From Alphaproteobacteria bacterium UBA1218 (GTDB lineage Bacteria > Pseudomonadota > Alphaproteobacteria > Rs-D84): DNA of 27,918 nt. The DNA lies in the NCBI GenBank assembly GCA_002309215.1, contig DBXG01000014.1, positions 1 through 27,918 of the forward strand, in the 5' to 3' direction. Made by a program: the position numbers and the translations under genes. Under the pieces are notes generated by a model that saw only the letters and a list, made by a program, of their open reading frames with translations, was not told where the DNA came from and did not search any database. Shown one piece after another: positions 7,824-15,424 of the stretch (position 1 is its first letter; every line of letters starts with the position of its first letter).

Positions 7824-8448
7824 TTTGAAATCGTTTTTTATGGGGATTTTGCTGTTCGCAATCACTTTTGCGACAATATTCTTGACGGTTTTGATTTATA
7901 ATGCGAACAAGCAAATATCCATAGAAACTTATATTTTCCAGATGGATGACACTTCATTACAAAGACCTGGCCCATTAGAAAATATGAACAAGATGTCCCC
8001 AGAAGCCGTACGCAACAAACTTATACAAAAATATGTTGCAGAATATTTCAAAGTGATTCCTGTGGACAATAATGTAAATCAAGAAACCAATATTGAAAAA
8101 TTATCCAGCAAAGAGGTTTATTTACAGTGGCTTGGTGGCGAAGCAAATATAATAAAAGATATGGCACAACACAAAATGTTTCGCAATGTATTGGCTGATT
8201 CTTTGATAATACTACCGACAAAAGACCCTGATTTATTCGAGGTTCGTTATGTAACAAGAACCTGGCAAGAATCTAATAATATGGTGGCACCTGTAGTTGA
8301 TAATTTTGGAAAAGTATTATTGCAAATAAGTTTTGAACCAGGATTGAAACAAGATGTGGATATAAAACGCATAAGAAAAATGCTGGAAAAAGGTGGCAAC
8401 CCTGCTATATTATTTAAGTTCAGGGTGGAAAACATACAAAAAATCTGA
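7816..8448 (+). CDS. Single-pass membrane protein related to its upstream neighbour (VirB8-like layout)
   Basis: 210 residues: a short N-terminus, one transmembrane helix (about 8-30) and a periplasmic domain. The segment 'RNKLIQKYVAEYFKV' resembles 'QENLVRKYVEYWFNI' of the preceding protein, so the two may be distant paralogues forming a heteromer. The end 'FEVRYVTRTWQESN...' followed by beta-rich sequence fits an NTF2-like fold as in VirB8, but no diagnostic motif settles it. It starts eight bases inside the previous gene and ends nine bases before the next. Confidence 0.6.
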   Translation: MNSLKSFFMGILLFAITFATIFLTVLIYNANKQISIETYIFQMDDTSLQRPGPLENMNKMSPEAVRNKLIQKYVAEYFKVIPVDNNVNQETNIEKLSSKEVYLQWLGGEANIIKDMAQHKMFRNVLADSLIILPTKDPDLFEVRYVTRTWQESNNMVAPVVDNFGKVLLQISFEPGLKQDVDIKRIRKMLEKGGNPAILFKFRVENIQKI

Positions 8449-8456
8449 GGCACATC

Positions 8457-9239
8457 ATGATAAAAAAACTTTTACTTTTGATATCCATATGTGTAACGGC
8501 TTTTAATATATCATCCATTCGTGCCGAAGATGATACGTCTTTTGATGATTTCGCAATTGTTGATGACTCTGGCGAAGATGTCGAAACAGAAAGTGTTTCA
8601 TTGAATTCTGATGCAGACGTTGTTGATGTTCAACATTTTGATATTGCTGGAATAATGCTTGGGATGTCTTATGACGAGGTAAATAATTTGTTTTTTAATG
8701 GTTCTGGCCTGTATGCACCACGCAAAAAAAACAGTGTGATATATACTATCAATAAAGATTGGAAATACAATTTGGATTATGAATGTCGTCAGAACAAGAT
8801 TTATGTGCCTGAAAAACTGGAAAAATGTATTTATTCTTTGGCACGTAATCGCGGTTTGTTATATGTTTCTGAAATTCATTTGGAAAGACAGTTTACTGGC
8901 GAAACTATTGATATATATTTTACCAGCAACGCCACAGACAATCTTGTTTGGAAAGTTGTGTATAACAATGATGTCAATGATATGGATGGGGAAAGTGAAA
9001 AATTTGCAAATCAACGTGAAAAAAAGATTCTGGCTTTCTGGCAAGGTGTCTTGGATAAATACGGTACCCCGAATTCTGATGAAGACAAATGGATTTCGTC
9101 TGAAAATGCTTATGACCCAATGATGCAGGCTTATTATGGCCAATTGATATTGTCTGACAAGGGGTTAAACGCAACTGATTCTGCAAACAACATACAATCT
9201 GCACGCGAAAACTTCCAGGCTAAACCGTATGCATTCTAA
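8457..9239 (+). CDS. Exported protein of unknown function
   Basis: 260 residues with a cleavable signal peptide (MIKK, hydrophobic core, probable cut after IRA at residue 23). A strongly acidic stretch follows (about 24-60), then a folded domain beginning 'FDIAGIMLGMSYDEVNNLF'. The phrase GIMLGMSYDEV resembles proteins in which a short G-x-S/T repeat helix packs in the periplasm. Two Cys (in 'YECRQNK' and 'EKCIYS') could form a disulphide. No family name can be given. It has a GAGG ribosome site and overlaps yraN by 11 bases. Confidence 0.65.
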   Translation: MIKKLLLLISICVTAFNISSIRAEDDTSFDDFAIVDDSGEDVETESVSLNSDADVVDVQHFDIAGIMLGMSYDEVNNLFFNGSGLYAPRKKNSVIYTINKDWKYNLDYECRQNKIYVPEKLEKCIYSLARNRGLLYVSEIHLERQFTGETIDIYFTSNATDNLVWKVVYNNDVNDMDGESEKFANQREKKILAFWQGVLDKYGTPNSDEDKWISSENAYDPMMQAYYGQLILSDKGLNATDSANNIQSARENFQAKPYAF

Positions 9240-9582
9240 AAAAACTTCTTATAAAATCGGTTTATATTCTGAATTTCTGGCCAGATGGTATTTGCGTTTT
9301 CATGGTTATAAAATATTAAAAAGCAGATATATAACTGGTAAAAATACCAATCGTGCAGAAATAGACATAATCGCACGCCACAAAAATACCATTGTTTTCA
9401 TAGAAGTAAAATGTCGTCAAAGTATTGATGTGGCGTGGGATGCGATTACCCAAAATCAATCTGCACGATTACGGCGCGCAGCAGAAACATATCTGATGAA
9501 CACGCATTGGACTGGCGACGCCAGATTTGATGTAATTGTTGTCTGTGGGCATAAAATATATTGGGCAAAAAACGCAATCTAG
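9229..9582 (+). CDS. yraN: UPF0102 / YraN family nuclease-like protein
   Basis: 117 residues, close to the usual size. It has the family's restriction-endonuclease-like fold motifs: 'YSEFLARWYLRFHGYKIL' at the start, 'AEIDIIARHKNTIVFIEVKC' holding the E...D...E-x-K nuclease-type residues, and 'RFDVIVVCGHKIYW' at the end. The function is not firmly known; a role in DNA repair or uptake has been proposed. It starts inside the preceding gene. Its TAG stop overlaps the opposing TAG of the first phage-cassette gene (CTAG at 9579-9582), so this is the exact host/phage border. The C-terminus looks complete. Confidence 0.9.
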   Translation: MHSKKTSYKIGLYSEFLARWYLRFHGYKILKSRYITGKNTNRAEIDIIARHKNTIVFIEVKCRQSIDVAWDAITQNQSARLRRAAETYLMNTHWTGDARFDVIVVCGHKIYWAKNAI

Positions 9583-9839
9583 TTTTTAATCACTGCGCTT
9601 TTAATCATTGTCACATCTTCTTTGATTCCGTCTATTTTCAATTGCAGTTGACCAATACCAGATTCCAGAATAGTTGTTCTGTTTTCCAAAGATGTTATTC
9701 GTTGTTCTTGGCGTTCTAATTCAGACAAAGACGAATCTTGACGCGCAACCCAATAAATACCCCCCGCAACAAAAGCAATTAAAAACCAACTGTTGCGCAA
9801 AATGTCCAATATATCATTCATTGTATTTTGCTTTGTCAT
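9579..9839 (-). CDS. Small membrane protein with coiled coil (phage cassette)
   Basis: 86 residues: a short N-terminus, one transmembrane helix (about 17-33) and a heptad-patterned C-terminal coiled coil ('LERQEQRITSLENRTTILES'). A single N-terminal helix followed by a coil resembles the inner-membrane spanin of phages; XhlA-type proteins have the reverse order. Function is inference. The start overlaps the stop of the Bbp19-like gene by four bases (ATGA). A second in-frame ATG occurs at residue 7. It is the last gene of the cassette. Confidence 0.65.
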   Translation of the reverse strand: MTKQNTMNDILDILRNSWFLIAFVAGGIYWVARQDSSLSELERQEQRITSLENRTTILESGIGQLQLKIDGIKEDVTMIKSAVIKN

Positions 9840-10036
9840 GTTGGATTTTTCCCTTTGTTTATTAGATTTTCAATTTGATGTACCAAAGCATTTTGTGCTG
9901 CCCACCACCGCAAATCTTCATTAGAAGCGTTTGGTCCGACAATGCGTTCCAATGTTATGGAACGCAAATGAATCAGCACTTGTTTGCCAGACGGTGTTGC
10001 AAATGTTTGTGCATATTGTTTTTCTATGTCTTGCAT
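9836..10036 (-). CDS. Bbp19-like small phage protein
   Basis: 66 residues. The pattern 'F-x-TPSGKQVLIHLRSITLER' then 'GPNASNEDLRWWAAQNALV' then 'HQIENLI' matches the small proteins found next to the portal gene in Bordetella phage BPP-1-type podoviruses (Bbp19 family), whose role is unknown. It has the ribosome site AGGATTG and lies nine bases after the portal stop, in the expected genomic position. It is well conserved in motif, so it is not obviously decaying. Confidence 0.75.
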   Translation of the reverse strand: MQDIEKQYAQTFATPSGKQVLIHLRSITLERIVGPNASNEDLRWWAAQNALVHQIENLINKGKNPT

Positions 10037-10045
10037 TTTTCAATC

Positions 10046-11269
10046 CTATATAGCCATTTCTTCACGTGCCATTTGTGCGATTGGTGCAATATATTTCAAT
10101 TCTGCATCGCTGTGCAAAGATATTTTATCTATCAATCCACGACGTGATAATATCTGCAAACCACGTTCACAAAGTGGCCTGATGAATTCGTGCAATAAAC
10201 GACCATAGGTTGCCCCAAGTATGCGCACCATATCAGAATTACGCGCCAATATTTCTGTGGCGGTCATTTCTTTATCTGATAATAACCCCAGTCTGTCCGC
10301 CAATAAAGTATGTCTGATTCTGTCGCGCAAATCACGCAGCACAATTTGCGAAATGTCAAAATCTGCACCACTGGATAACGGGGTTAAACCCGAACTGCCA
10401 ACTGCTTTTGGTATAATTGCCCCAGGTGTTAGATTTATATTTGATAAATTGATAACCCCATCATCGTCAGCCTGCCATATACCGCTGACTGCGATAGTTG
10501 CATTTTTCAAGACCAATTCTACAACTTTATTCACAGTTTTTATATCTGGCAAAGCGCGCAATACTGGTCCGCGTCCATATAATTCACCGCTGACCACAGA
10601 CCAACGGAATATAATGTATGGATTTGTTTCAAATGTACCACGTGAAACAATATTGTTTTCAATATCACCACCGACATCAACCCATGCTGTAAAATCTTTA
10701 CCTATCAAAGATTGAACTAGTCTTATTTGGGTTTGCGGGTTATTTTTAACTGTATCGCGCATATGCGATGGCATTAAAAAGTCCGGATATTTTTCCATCA
10801 AATCGCAAGCTGGCATAGAAGTCGTATGAAAAACTGCGCCTGGCAATATCGCTATGTCAGTCATCGGAATCGCAGTAAATGAAAACGCAGAATCTGCACC
10901 GATTGGGTTTTCTGCCATAAATAAACACGCTGTACCCAGAACAACCAAATCTGTATAACATTGGTGTATTGTTGTATAAAAATTAGAATCGTTCAAATGC
11001 GCACGCAACATATCTGTTGCAAATTCTGCATTTGGCGACAATTCACTTTCACGAACCAGGTTTATCCATAAAGATTCTGGTGGGGTCAGCAAAGAATACA
11101 TAGATGCCGCCAAATTATCAACAGCATCAGATGCAGTAGCGTCAAATAGTGTTGCGACATCTGAATCATCTGTTGGGATTGTATATCGCATAGCTGTTTT
11201 CCAACGATTAAGCCATATACTGCGTTCATCTAGCGCACGTTTATATAATTGCATAAGATTTTTTTGCAT
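10046..11269 (-). CDS. Podovirus portal (head-tail connector) protein
   Basis: 407 residues. The N-terminus 'LYKRALDERSIWLNRWKTA' and 'FDATASDAVDNLAASMYSLL' followed by 'TPPESLWINL' is the hallmark of podoviral head-tail connector proteins, which form the dodecameric ring through which DNA enters the capsid. The middle 'LYGRGPVLRALPDIKTVNKV' and the late 'MTATEILARNSDMVRILGAT' followed by 'YGRLLHEFIRPL' are also family features. It is somewhat shorter than T7 gp8 (about 535). The frame is fully open, and the ribosome site AAAAGGAT is well placed. It follows the terminase C-half by 21 bases in the standard terminase-portal order. Confidence 0.9.
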   Translation of the reverse strand: MQKNLMQLYKRALDERSIWLNRWKTAMRYTIPTDDSDVATLFDATASDAVDNLAASMYSLLTPPESLWINLVRESELSPNAEFATDMLRAHLNDSNFYTTIHQCYTDLVVLGTACLFMAENPIGADSAFSFTAIPMTDIAILPGAVFHTTSMPACDLMEKYPDFLMPSHMRDTVKNNPQTQIRLVQSLIGKDFTAWVDVGGDIENNIVSRGTFETNPYIIFRWSVVSGELYGRGPVLRALPDIKTVNKVVELVLKNATIAVSGIWQADDDGVINLSNINLTPGAIIPKAVGSSGLTPLSSGADFDISQIVLRDLRDRIRHTLLADRLGLLSDKEMTATEILARNSDMVRILGATYGRLLHEFIRPLCERGLQILSRRGLIDKISLHSDAELKYIAPIAQMAREEMAI

Positions 11270-11290
11270 TTATTTTATCCTTTTGTTTTG

Positions 11291-12139
11291 TTATATGTTG
11301 AATTCAGTATTTGCTTTGATTAAACCAGTACGATTTATCAAAGTCTTGATTGGAACTGGTGTCATCGCAAGTGCACCTGCAACAGCATCCAAACCGTCAT
11401 CATGTTCTTTGGAACCAATTGGCGACCAAGCCAACATTTCAGACAACAACATTGTTTGCTGAATTGTGTTTCTGGCAAACAAGCGACCAGTAGTCAACAT
11501 TGGTTCAATAGTGTTCAGAATCCTGGTTTCTTTTTTGGTATGATTTACTATTTGTACGATATTGATAGACATTTGCTCTGCATCAGATATGCGTCGCAAT
11601 ATTTCAGGCAATGCATTACCAATCCCATTGATTTCGATTCCTATTCTGCTTATTTTATGTCTTTGCATAAAAGTCAGCACCTGTTCGCATTGGGTCGCCA
11701 ACGGATGCAAATCTTCGTCCCCGACATTCATATACATAATGTCGTGAATAAAAGCGGTTTTATTTTTATCATCACGATAAATCAAAGCACAAACACTACC
11801 ATCTGATACACGATGACCAGACGATGGGTCCCAATACAACGAAACACCTGTGATTAAATGTTCCCCGATATGTGAATTATGATAATCAAAATCATCGATA
11901 TAGAACTTTAATGCCCCAGGGTCTAAATATGCTTTTTCTTCTGATATATATTCCAACATCATTTGGGCAGAAAAATGTCTGGGACCCACAATTCGTTGTA
12001 AATCGTTGATTTTTTCAATTGGGAATAATTCTGGCCATGCTGGATTTCCGGCACTATCGATTATTGGTATTTTCAAATGTTTATACCCCGACAAAAAAGG
12101 TATTGAATTATTAAAATTTTCGTTTAATCTAAAAGACAT
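11291..12139 (-). CDS. Large terminase, C-terminal nuclease half (split gene)
   Basis: 282 residues corresponding to the back half of a podoviral TerL. 'PFLSGYKHLKIPI', 'WPELFPIEKINDLQRIVGPR' and 'FSAQMMLE' form the bridge after the ATPase. The RNase H-like nuclease follows, with three acidic blocks: 'SLYWDPSSG', 'IGIEINGIGN' and 'HDDGLDAVAGAL'. The first 11 residues come from the inserted segment; genuine terminase sequence resumes at Ser12. The ATG overlaps the dnaB ATG on the other strand (CATG at 12137-12140). A good ribosome site, GGAG, lies eight bases upstream on the minus strand, inside dnaB, so the half could be made as a separate protein. Confidence 0.85.
   Translation of the reverse strand: MSFRLNENFNNSIPFLSGYKHLKIPIIDSAGNPAWPELFPIEKINDLQRIVGPRHFSAQMMLEYISEEKAYLDPGALKFYIDDFDYHNSHIGEHLITGVSLYWDPSSGHRVSDGSVCALIYRDDKNKTAFIHDIMYMNVGDEDLHPLATQCEQVLTFMQRHKISRIGIEINGIGNALPEILRRISDAEQMSINIVQIVNHTKKETRILNTIEPMLTTGRLFARNTIQQTMLLSEMLAWSPIGSKEHDDGLDAVAGALAMTPVPIKTLINRTGLIKANTEFNI
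12106..12111. repeat. Left copy of AATTAT hexamer at the dnaB-segment border
   Basis: AATTAT here and at 15415-15420 bracket the dnaB/regulator/212-residue segment. Joining terL across the two copies restores the frame (…Asp-Asn | Ser-Ile-Pro-Phe…). No terminal inverted repeats were seen inside the copies. In AT-rich DNA a 6-base match alone is weak; the in-frame join is the stronger argument. Confidence 0.55.
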
Positions 12140-13682
12140 GGACTTTACTCCGAAAACCTTACCTGTGAATTTAGAAGCCGAACAAGCCGTTCTGGCCGCG
12201 GTCTTGATGAATAATCGTGCATTAGAAAATATATCTGATTTTCTGTTGCCAGAGCATTTTTCGCATCCCGCTCACCAAGAGATTTATAAACTGGCATTAC
12301 GTCAATTTTCTGCTGGGATACCGTTTGATATAATCACCGCAAAGACATATCTTGAACAACAAGGTGTTTTGGAAAATGTTGGTGGTGTAGAATACCTTTC
12401 TAAATTGGCATCTGCAGGTTCAACTGTTGTAAATGTCGACCATTATGCCCAAATCGTTTTTGATAATGCCAGACGTCGCGATTTAATTGGTTTGGGTCAA
12501 AGTGTTATGGATAACGCATATACCGAAGACCTAGACAACCCAGTCAGTACACAAATCGAATCTGCTGAACAAAAATTATTTAATTTGGCTTCAACCGGTA
12601 AATCTGAACATAATGTTGTTTCATTGGCAGATGCATTAAAAGGTGCCCTGGAAGAAGCAGAAATTGCTTATAAGGCCGATGGTAAATTGTCCGGTTTAAC
12701 CACAGGTCTTGATGATTTAGATAAATCTATCAGTGGCTTGCATCATTCTGATTTACTGATTATTGCTGGCCGTCCCGGCATGGGAAAAACTACTGTTGCG
12801 ATGAATATTGCATTCAACGCTGCAAACGCTATATTTAACAAACGCGCAAATGATAAATATCATGGCGCAGTCGTATTTTTCAGTCTTGAAATGTCAAACC
12901 AACAATTGGCGGCACGTATATTATCTTCCCAATCAAAAATTCCTGCGGCACGTATGCGCGATGGTAATTTAACTGATGAAGACATTATGAAAATGTCCGA
13001 ATATGCCAATGCATTATCAAAATTGCCGTTGGTTATTGATGACACCGCAAATATGTCTGTGGCTATGATAAAAACACGTGCGCGCAGAATTGCCCGTCAA
13101 TCTGGTGGCATTGCTTTAATCGTTATCGATTATTTACAGTTGATGACTTCGCCTGGGGGCAAACACAATGACAATCGTGTCCAGGAATTATCTGAAATAA
13201 CTCGCGGATTGAAAATCTTGGCAAAAGAGTTAGATGTCCCTGTGATTGCGCTATCACAATTATCACGTAGTGTCGAACAACGCGATGATAAACGCCCTGT
13301 GTTATCAGATTTACGTGAATCCGGTTCTATTGAGCAAGACGCAGATATTGTTATGTTCACATACCGCGAAGAATATTACTTAAGCGGACGTTCACCCGAA
13401 CAACGATTGTCAGGTAATGCATCTGAAAATGCGACCCAGCATTGGCAAAATCGTCTGGACAACGCCAGAAACAAGGCTGATTTAATCATCGCAAAAAACC
13501 GTCATGGAAAACCAGAGACTGTGCATTTAAGTTTCTTTGGCGAATACTATTTGTTTGATAATCTTAACCAATTTGGTCCACAACCTGCAACTGATGGATT
13601 TGATGCCCAGTATCAACAACAAAACGTTAATGATACTTCTGTGGTTCCAGATGTTATTGATGCACCAGATGATTTTATTTAA
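12138..13682 (+). CDS. dnaB: Replicative DNA helicase DnaB
   Basis: 514 residues, full length. The N-terminal domain starts 'LPVNLEAEQAVLAAVLMNN' as in cellular DnaB; the linker and RecA-like domain follow. Walker A is 'GRPGMGKTT' near residue 211, then 'SLEMSNQQLAARILS', Walker B 'LIVIDYLQLM', 'VIALSQLSRSVEQR' and 'DLRESGSIEQDADIVMF'. It unwinds DNA at the chromosomal fork. An upstream in-frame ATG at 12006 is rejected because the family N-terminus begins at 12138. There is no clear ribosome site (TAAAAGAC precedes the ATG), and only 26 bases separate the ATG from the border repeat. TTGAAT (12104-12109) and TAATCT (12125-12130) are a weak candidate promoter giving a nearly leaderless mRNA. 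Confidence 0.95.
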   Translation: MDFTPKTLPVNLEAEQAVLAAVLMNNRALENISDFLLPEHFSHPAHQEIYKLALRQFSAGIPFDIITAKTYLEQQGVLENVGGVEYLSKLASAGSTVVNVDHYAQIVFDNARRRDLIGLGQSVMDNAYTEDLDNPVSTQIESAEQKLFNLASTGKSEHNVVSLADALKGALEEAEIAYKADGKLSGLTTGLDDLDKSISGLHHSDLLIIAGRPGMGKTTVAMNIAFNAANAIFNKRANDKYHGAVVFFSLEMSNQQLAARILSSQSKIPAARMRDGNLTDEDIMKMSEYANALSKLPLVIDDTANMSVAMIKTRARRIARQSGGIALIVIDYLQLMTSPGGKHNDNRVQELSEITRGLKILAKELDVPVIALSQLSRSVEQRDDKRPVLSDLRESGSIEQDADIVMFTYREEYYLSGRSPEQRLSGNASENATQHWQNRLDNARNKADLIIAKNRHGKPETVHLSFFGEYYLFDNLNQFGPQPATDGFDAQYQQQNVNDTSVVPDVIDAPDDFI

Positions 13683-13692
13683 TAATTTTTCC

Positions 13693-13721
13693 TTGCTAAT
13701 TGTCTAAAAATTGACTATTAT
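13693..13721 (+). promoter_or_regulatory. Promoter of the tandem-HTH regulator
   Basis: TTGCTA (13693-13698), 17 bases, TATTAT (13716-13721). A ribosome site AAGGAG lies at 13738-13743 before the ATG at 13750. The leader would be about 22 bases. Confidence 0.55.
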
Positions 13722-13749
13722 TTTGTCAAAGTACTTTAAGGAGTTTATT

Positions 13750-14757
13750 ATGGCCCAAGAAGAAATCATTTTCCCAAATAACATTCGTAATATTCGTGCA
13801 TCCAAAGGAATGCGCATGACTGAATTAGCAAGACGCGCAAACTTATCTTTGTCTGCTGTATCAAAAATTGAAAAAGGCGTCCGTCGTCTTAATCAAAAGC
13901 AATTGTTAAATGTGTGCTCTATTTTGGGTTGTAAATTATCTGACTTGTTCATACACGAAACGGATAAGTATGCGGATAAATGGCAAAACGAAATCAAACG
14001 CCGTTTAACAGATAACGAAGATAGCGGTCTGAAAGTATTTGGCAGTGGTCTGCGTAAAATCCGTCAACGTGCAGATAAAACTATTGCAGAAACTGCAAAG
14101 GCAGCAAATATGACTCTGTCTGTTTATCATAAACTGGAAGTTGGTCAACGTGAAGTTTATGAAAATGAAATTGAGCCTTTGGCAAATGTTTTTGGTTATA
14201 CTGCATCTCAATTGTTTGATGAAATTGCCAGATTGTATAATTCTGGAGAATTAAACAAACAAATGAACAAAGTTAAGGAACGCGTCAAAGCGGTTTTAGA
14301 ACCATGCAATCCTGCATCTGGCTTGAACATGAATTGCGGTTTATATGGTGCACAATTATATGATAACGCACGCAAAAAATTGGTTCCTGTGTTCGGCACC
14401 CCATCTGAAAAATCTATTAAATTCAAGAAATCTGATGAAAATATGATTGTTGCCCCAGTTTCACTGGAAGGTTGTTGTTGTGTTTACGCAATAGAACCTA
14501 ATTCTAAACGTCTGGGTGGTTTTATACCCGAAAACTCTTATGTATTTGCAGATGCCAGTGTCACTCCTGCTGTTGGTGATTTAGCTGTGATTGTGGATGC
14601 TGATTTTTGTTCTTTGACTGAAAATGATACTGTTTCTGCACAAATAGCAGTTGTTCGCAAAGATTCATCTGGAAAATTGTATGGCCATATTTCAAATCCG
14701 GATGAAAAGGTGACAGGCAAGACTATGCACAAGGTTATAATGGTTTTGATGAAATAA
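13750..14757 (+). CDS. Transcriptional regulator with two XRE-type HTH domains and an S24-like C-terminal domain
   Basis: 335 residues from the ATG at 13750, chosen for its AAGGAG site; a longer frame from 13711 lacks one. HTH 1 spans about 8-62 ('IRNIRASKGMRMTELARRAN', 'LSLSAVSKIEKG'). HTH 2 spans about 96-150 ('LRKIRQRADKTIAETAKAAN', 'MTLSVYHKLEVGQR'). The C-terminal part ('GGFIPENSYVFADASVTPAV', 'GDLAVIVDAD') looks like the S24/LexA peptidase fold, but the usual G-D-S-M-x-P around the catalytic Ser is not intact ('EPNSKRLGGFIPE'). It may bind DNA without self-cleavage. It is a candidate controller of the surrounding cassette, or simply a host regulator carried along with dnaB. Confidence 0.8.
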   Translation: MAQEEIIFPNNIRNIRASKGMRMTELARRANLSLSAVSKIEKGVRRLNQKQLLNVCSILGCKLSDLFIHETDKYADKWQNEIKRRLTDNEDSGLKVFGSGLRKIRQRADKTIAETAKAANMTLSVYHKLEVGQREVYENEIEPLANVFGYTASQLFDEIARLYNSGELNKQMNKVKERVKAVLEPCNPASGLNMNCGLYGAQLYDNARKKLVPVFGTPSEKSIKFKKSDENMIVAPVSLEGCCCVYAIEPNSKRLGGFIPENSYVFADASVTPAVGDLAVIVDADFCSLTENDTVSAQIAVVRKDSSGKLYGHISNPDEKVTGKTMHKVIMVLMK

Positions 14758-14785
14758 CCACATCCTGTAAAAGAGGGAGAGATAA

Positions 14786-15424
14786 ATGCAACAACATACG
14801 TTAGTGACTGCCCAAAGATTACTGAATCTGTATCGCCAAGAACATGTCATAGAAGGCGGTTGGGCGGCTGTCAACGAAGTGTTTTTGCGCGAATCCAATG
14901 ATGAAAATGTTATTACCGCTTTGGCTTCTCTGCCGACTGGCGCAAAACTGGTTAAACATATTGAAAATCTGCGTAGCGGTAAAACACCTATGGATTCTAT
15001 AGCAGTTGATTTATTACCATACGGTGGATTGATGTTTGGTCATGAAACAGAAACATCTTTGACGCCAGATGAAATCAATCAACTACAAATTGCTTTAGAT
15101 AATTTCGAAACAACTCCCGAAGGGTTAAGCAAAATCAATCAACTGCCTTTTGTAAAAAAGTTCGGACATGATTGGATTGATAATATAAAACCTATGTTGG
15201 CAAACAATAATGAACTGCTGACAAAATGGGATTTGGTTTCACGTACTGACAGGGCATATCGCGCTTGGGATACCGCAAAACAGATAACATCAGAGCCTTT
15301 GACAGAACGTAGTCGCGCCCAGATTCAAGCAGATATGCTTGAATTCGAAACTTACCTGCCCATGTTCGGCGAAGCAGGTAAAGAACTCCTGACCAAATTA
15401 CGTACATTTATGTCAATTATCTGA
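14786..15424 (+). CDS. Unrecognised soluble protein, possibly 3'-truncated
   Basis: 212 residues, mostly predicted helical, with no signal peptide or transmembrane segment; no family recognised. The ribosome site is AGAGGGAGA at 14771-14779. It lies 28 bases after the regulator and is probably in the same transcript. Its last codons (Ser-Ile-Ile-stop) run past the border hexamer at 15415-15420 into antisense terminase sequence, so the original gene may have been longer, its true C-terminus lost at the junction. It overlaps the end of the terminase N-half by 12 bases in convergent orientation. Confidence 0.7.
   Translation: MQQHTLVTAQRLLNLYRQEHVIEGGWAAVNEVFLRESNDENVITALASLPTGAKLVKHIENLRSGKTPMDSIAVDLLPYGGLMFGHETETSLTPDEINQLQIALDNFETTPEGLSKINQLPFVKKFGHDWIDNIKPMLANNNELLTKWDLVSRTDRAYRAWDTAKQITSEPLTERSRAQIQADMLEFETYLPMFGEAGKELLTKLRTFMSII

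Noticed and set aside
10221..10715. Plus-strand frame of 164 codons
   Set aside because: It lies wholly inside the portal gene on the other strand, with no ribosome site or recognisable motif.
12112..15414. The dnaB segment as a transposon or insertion sequence
   Set aside because: No transposase, no terminal inverted repeats at the two ends, and dnaB is a cellular replication gene. The AATTAT pair could be microhomology instead of a target duplication.
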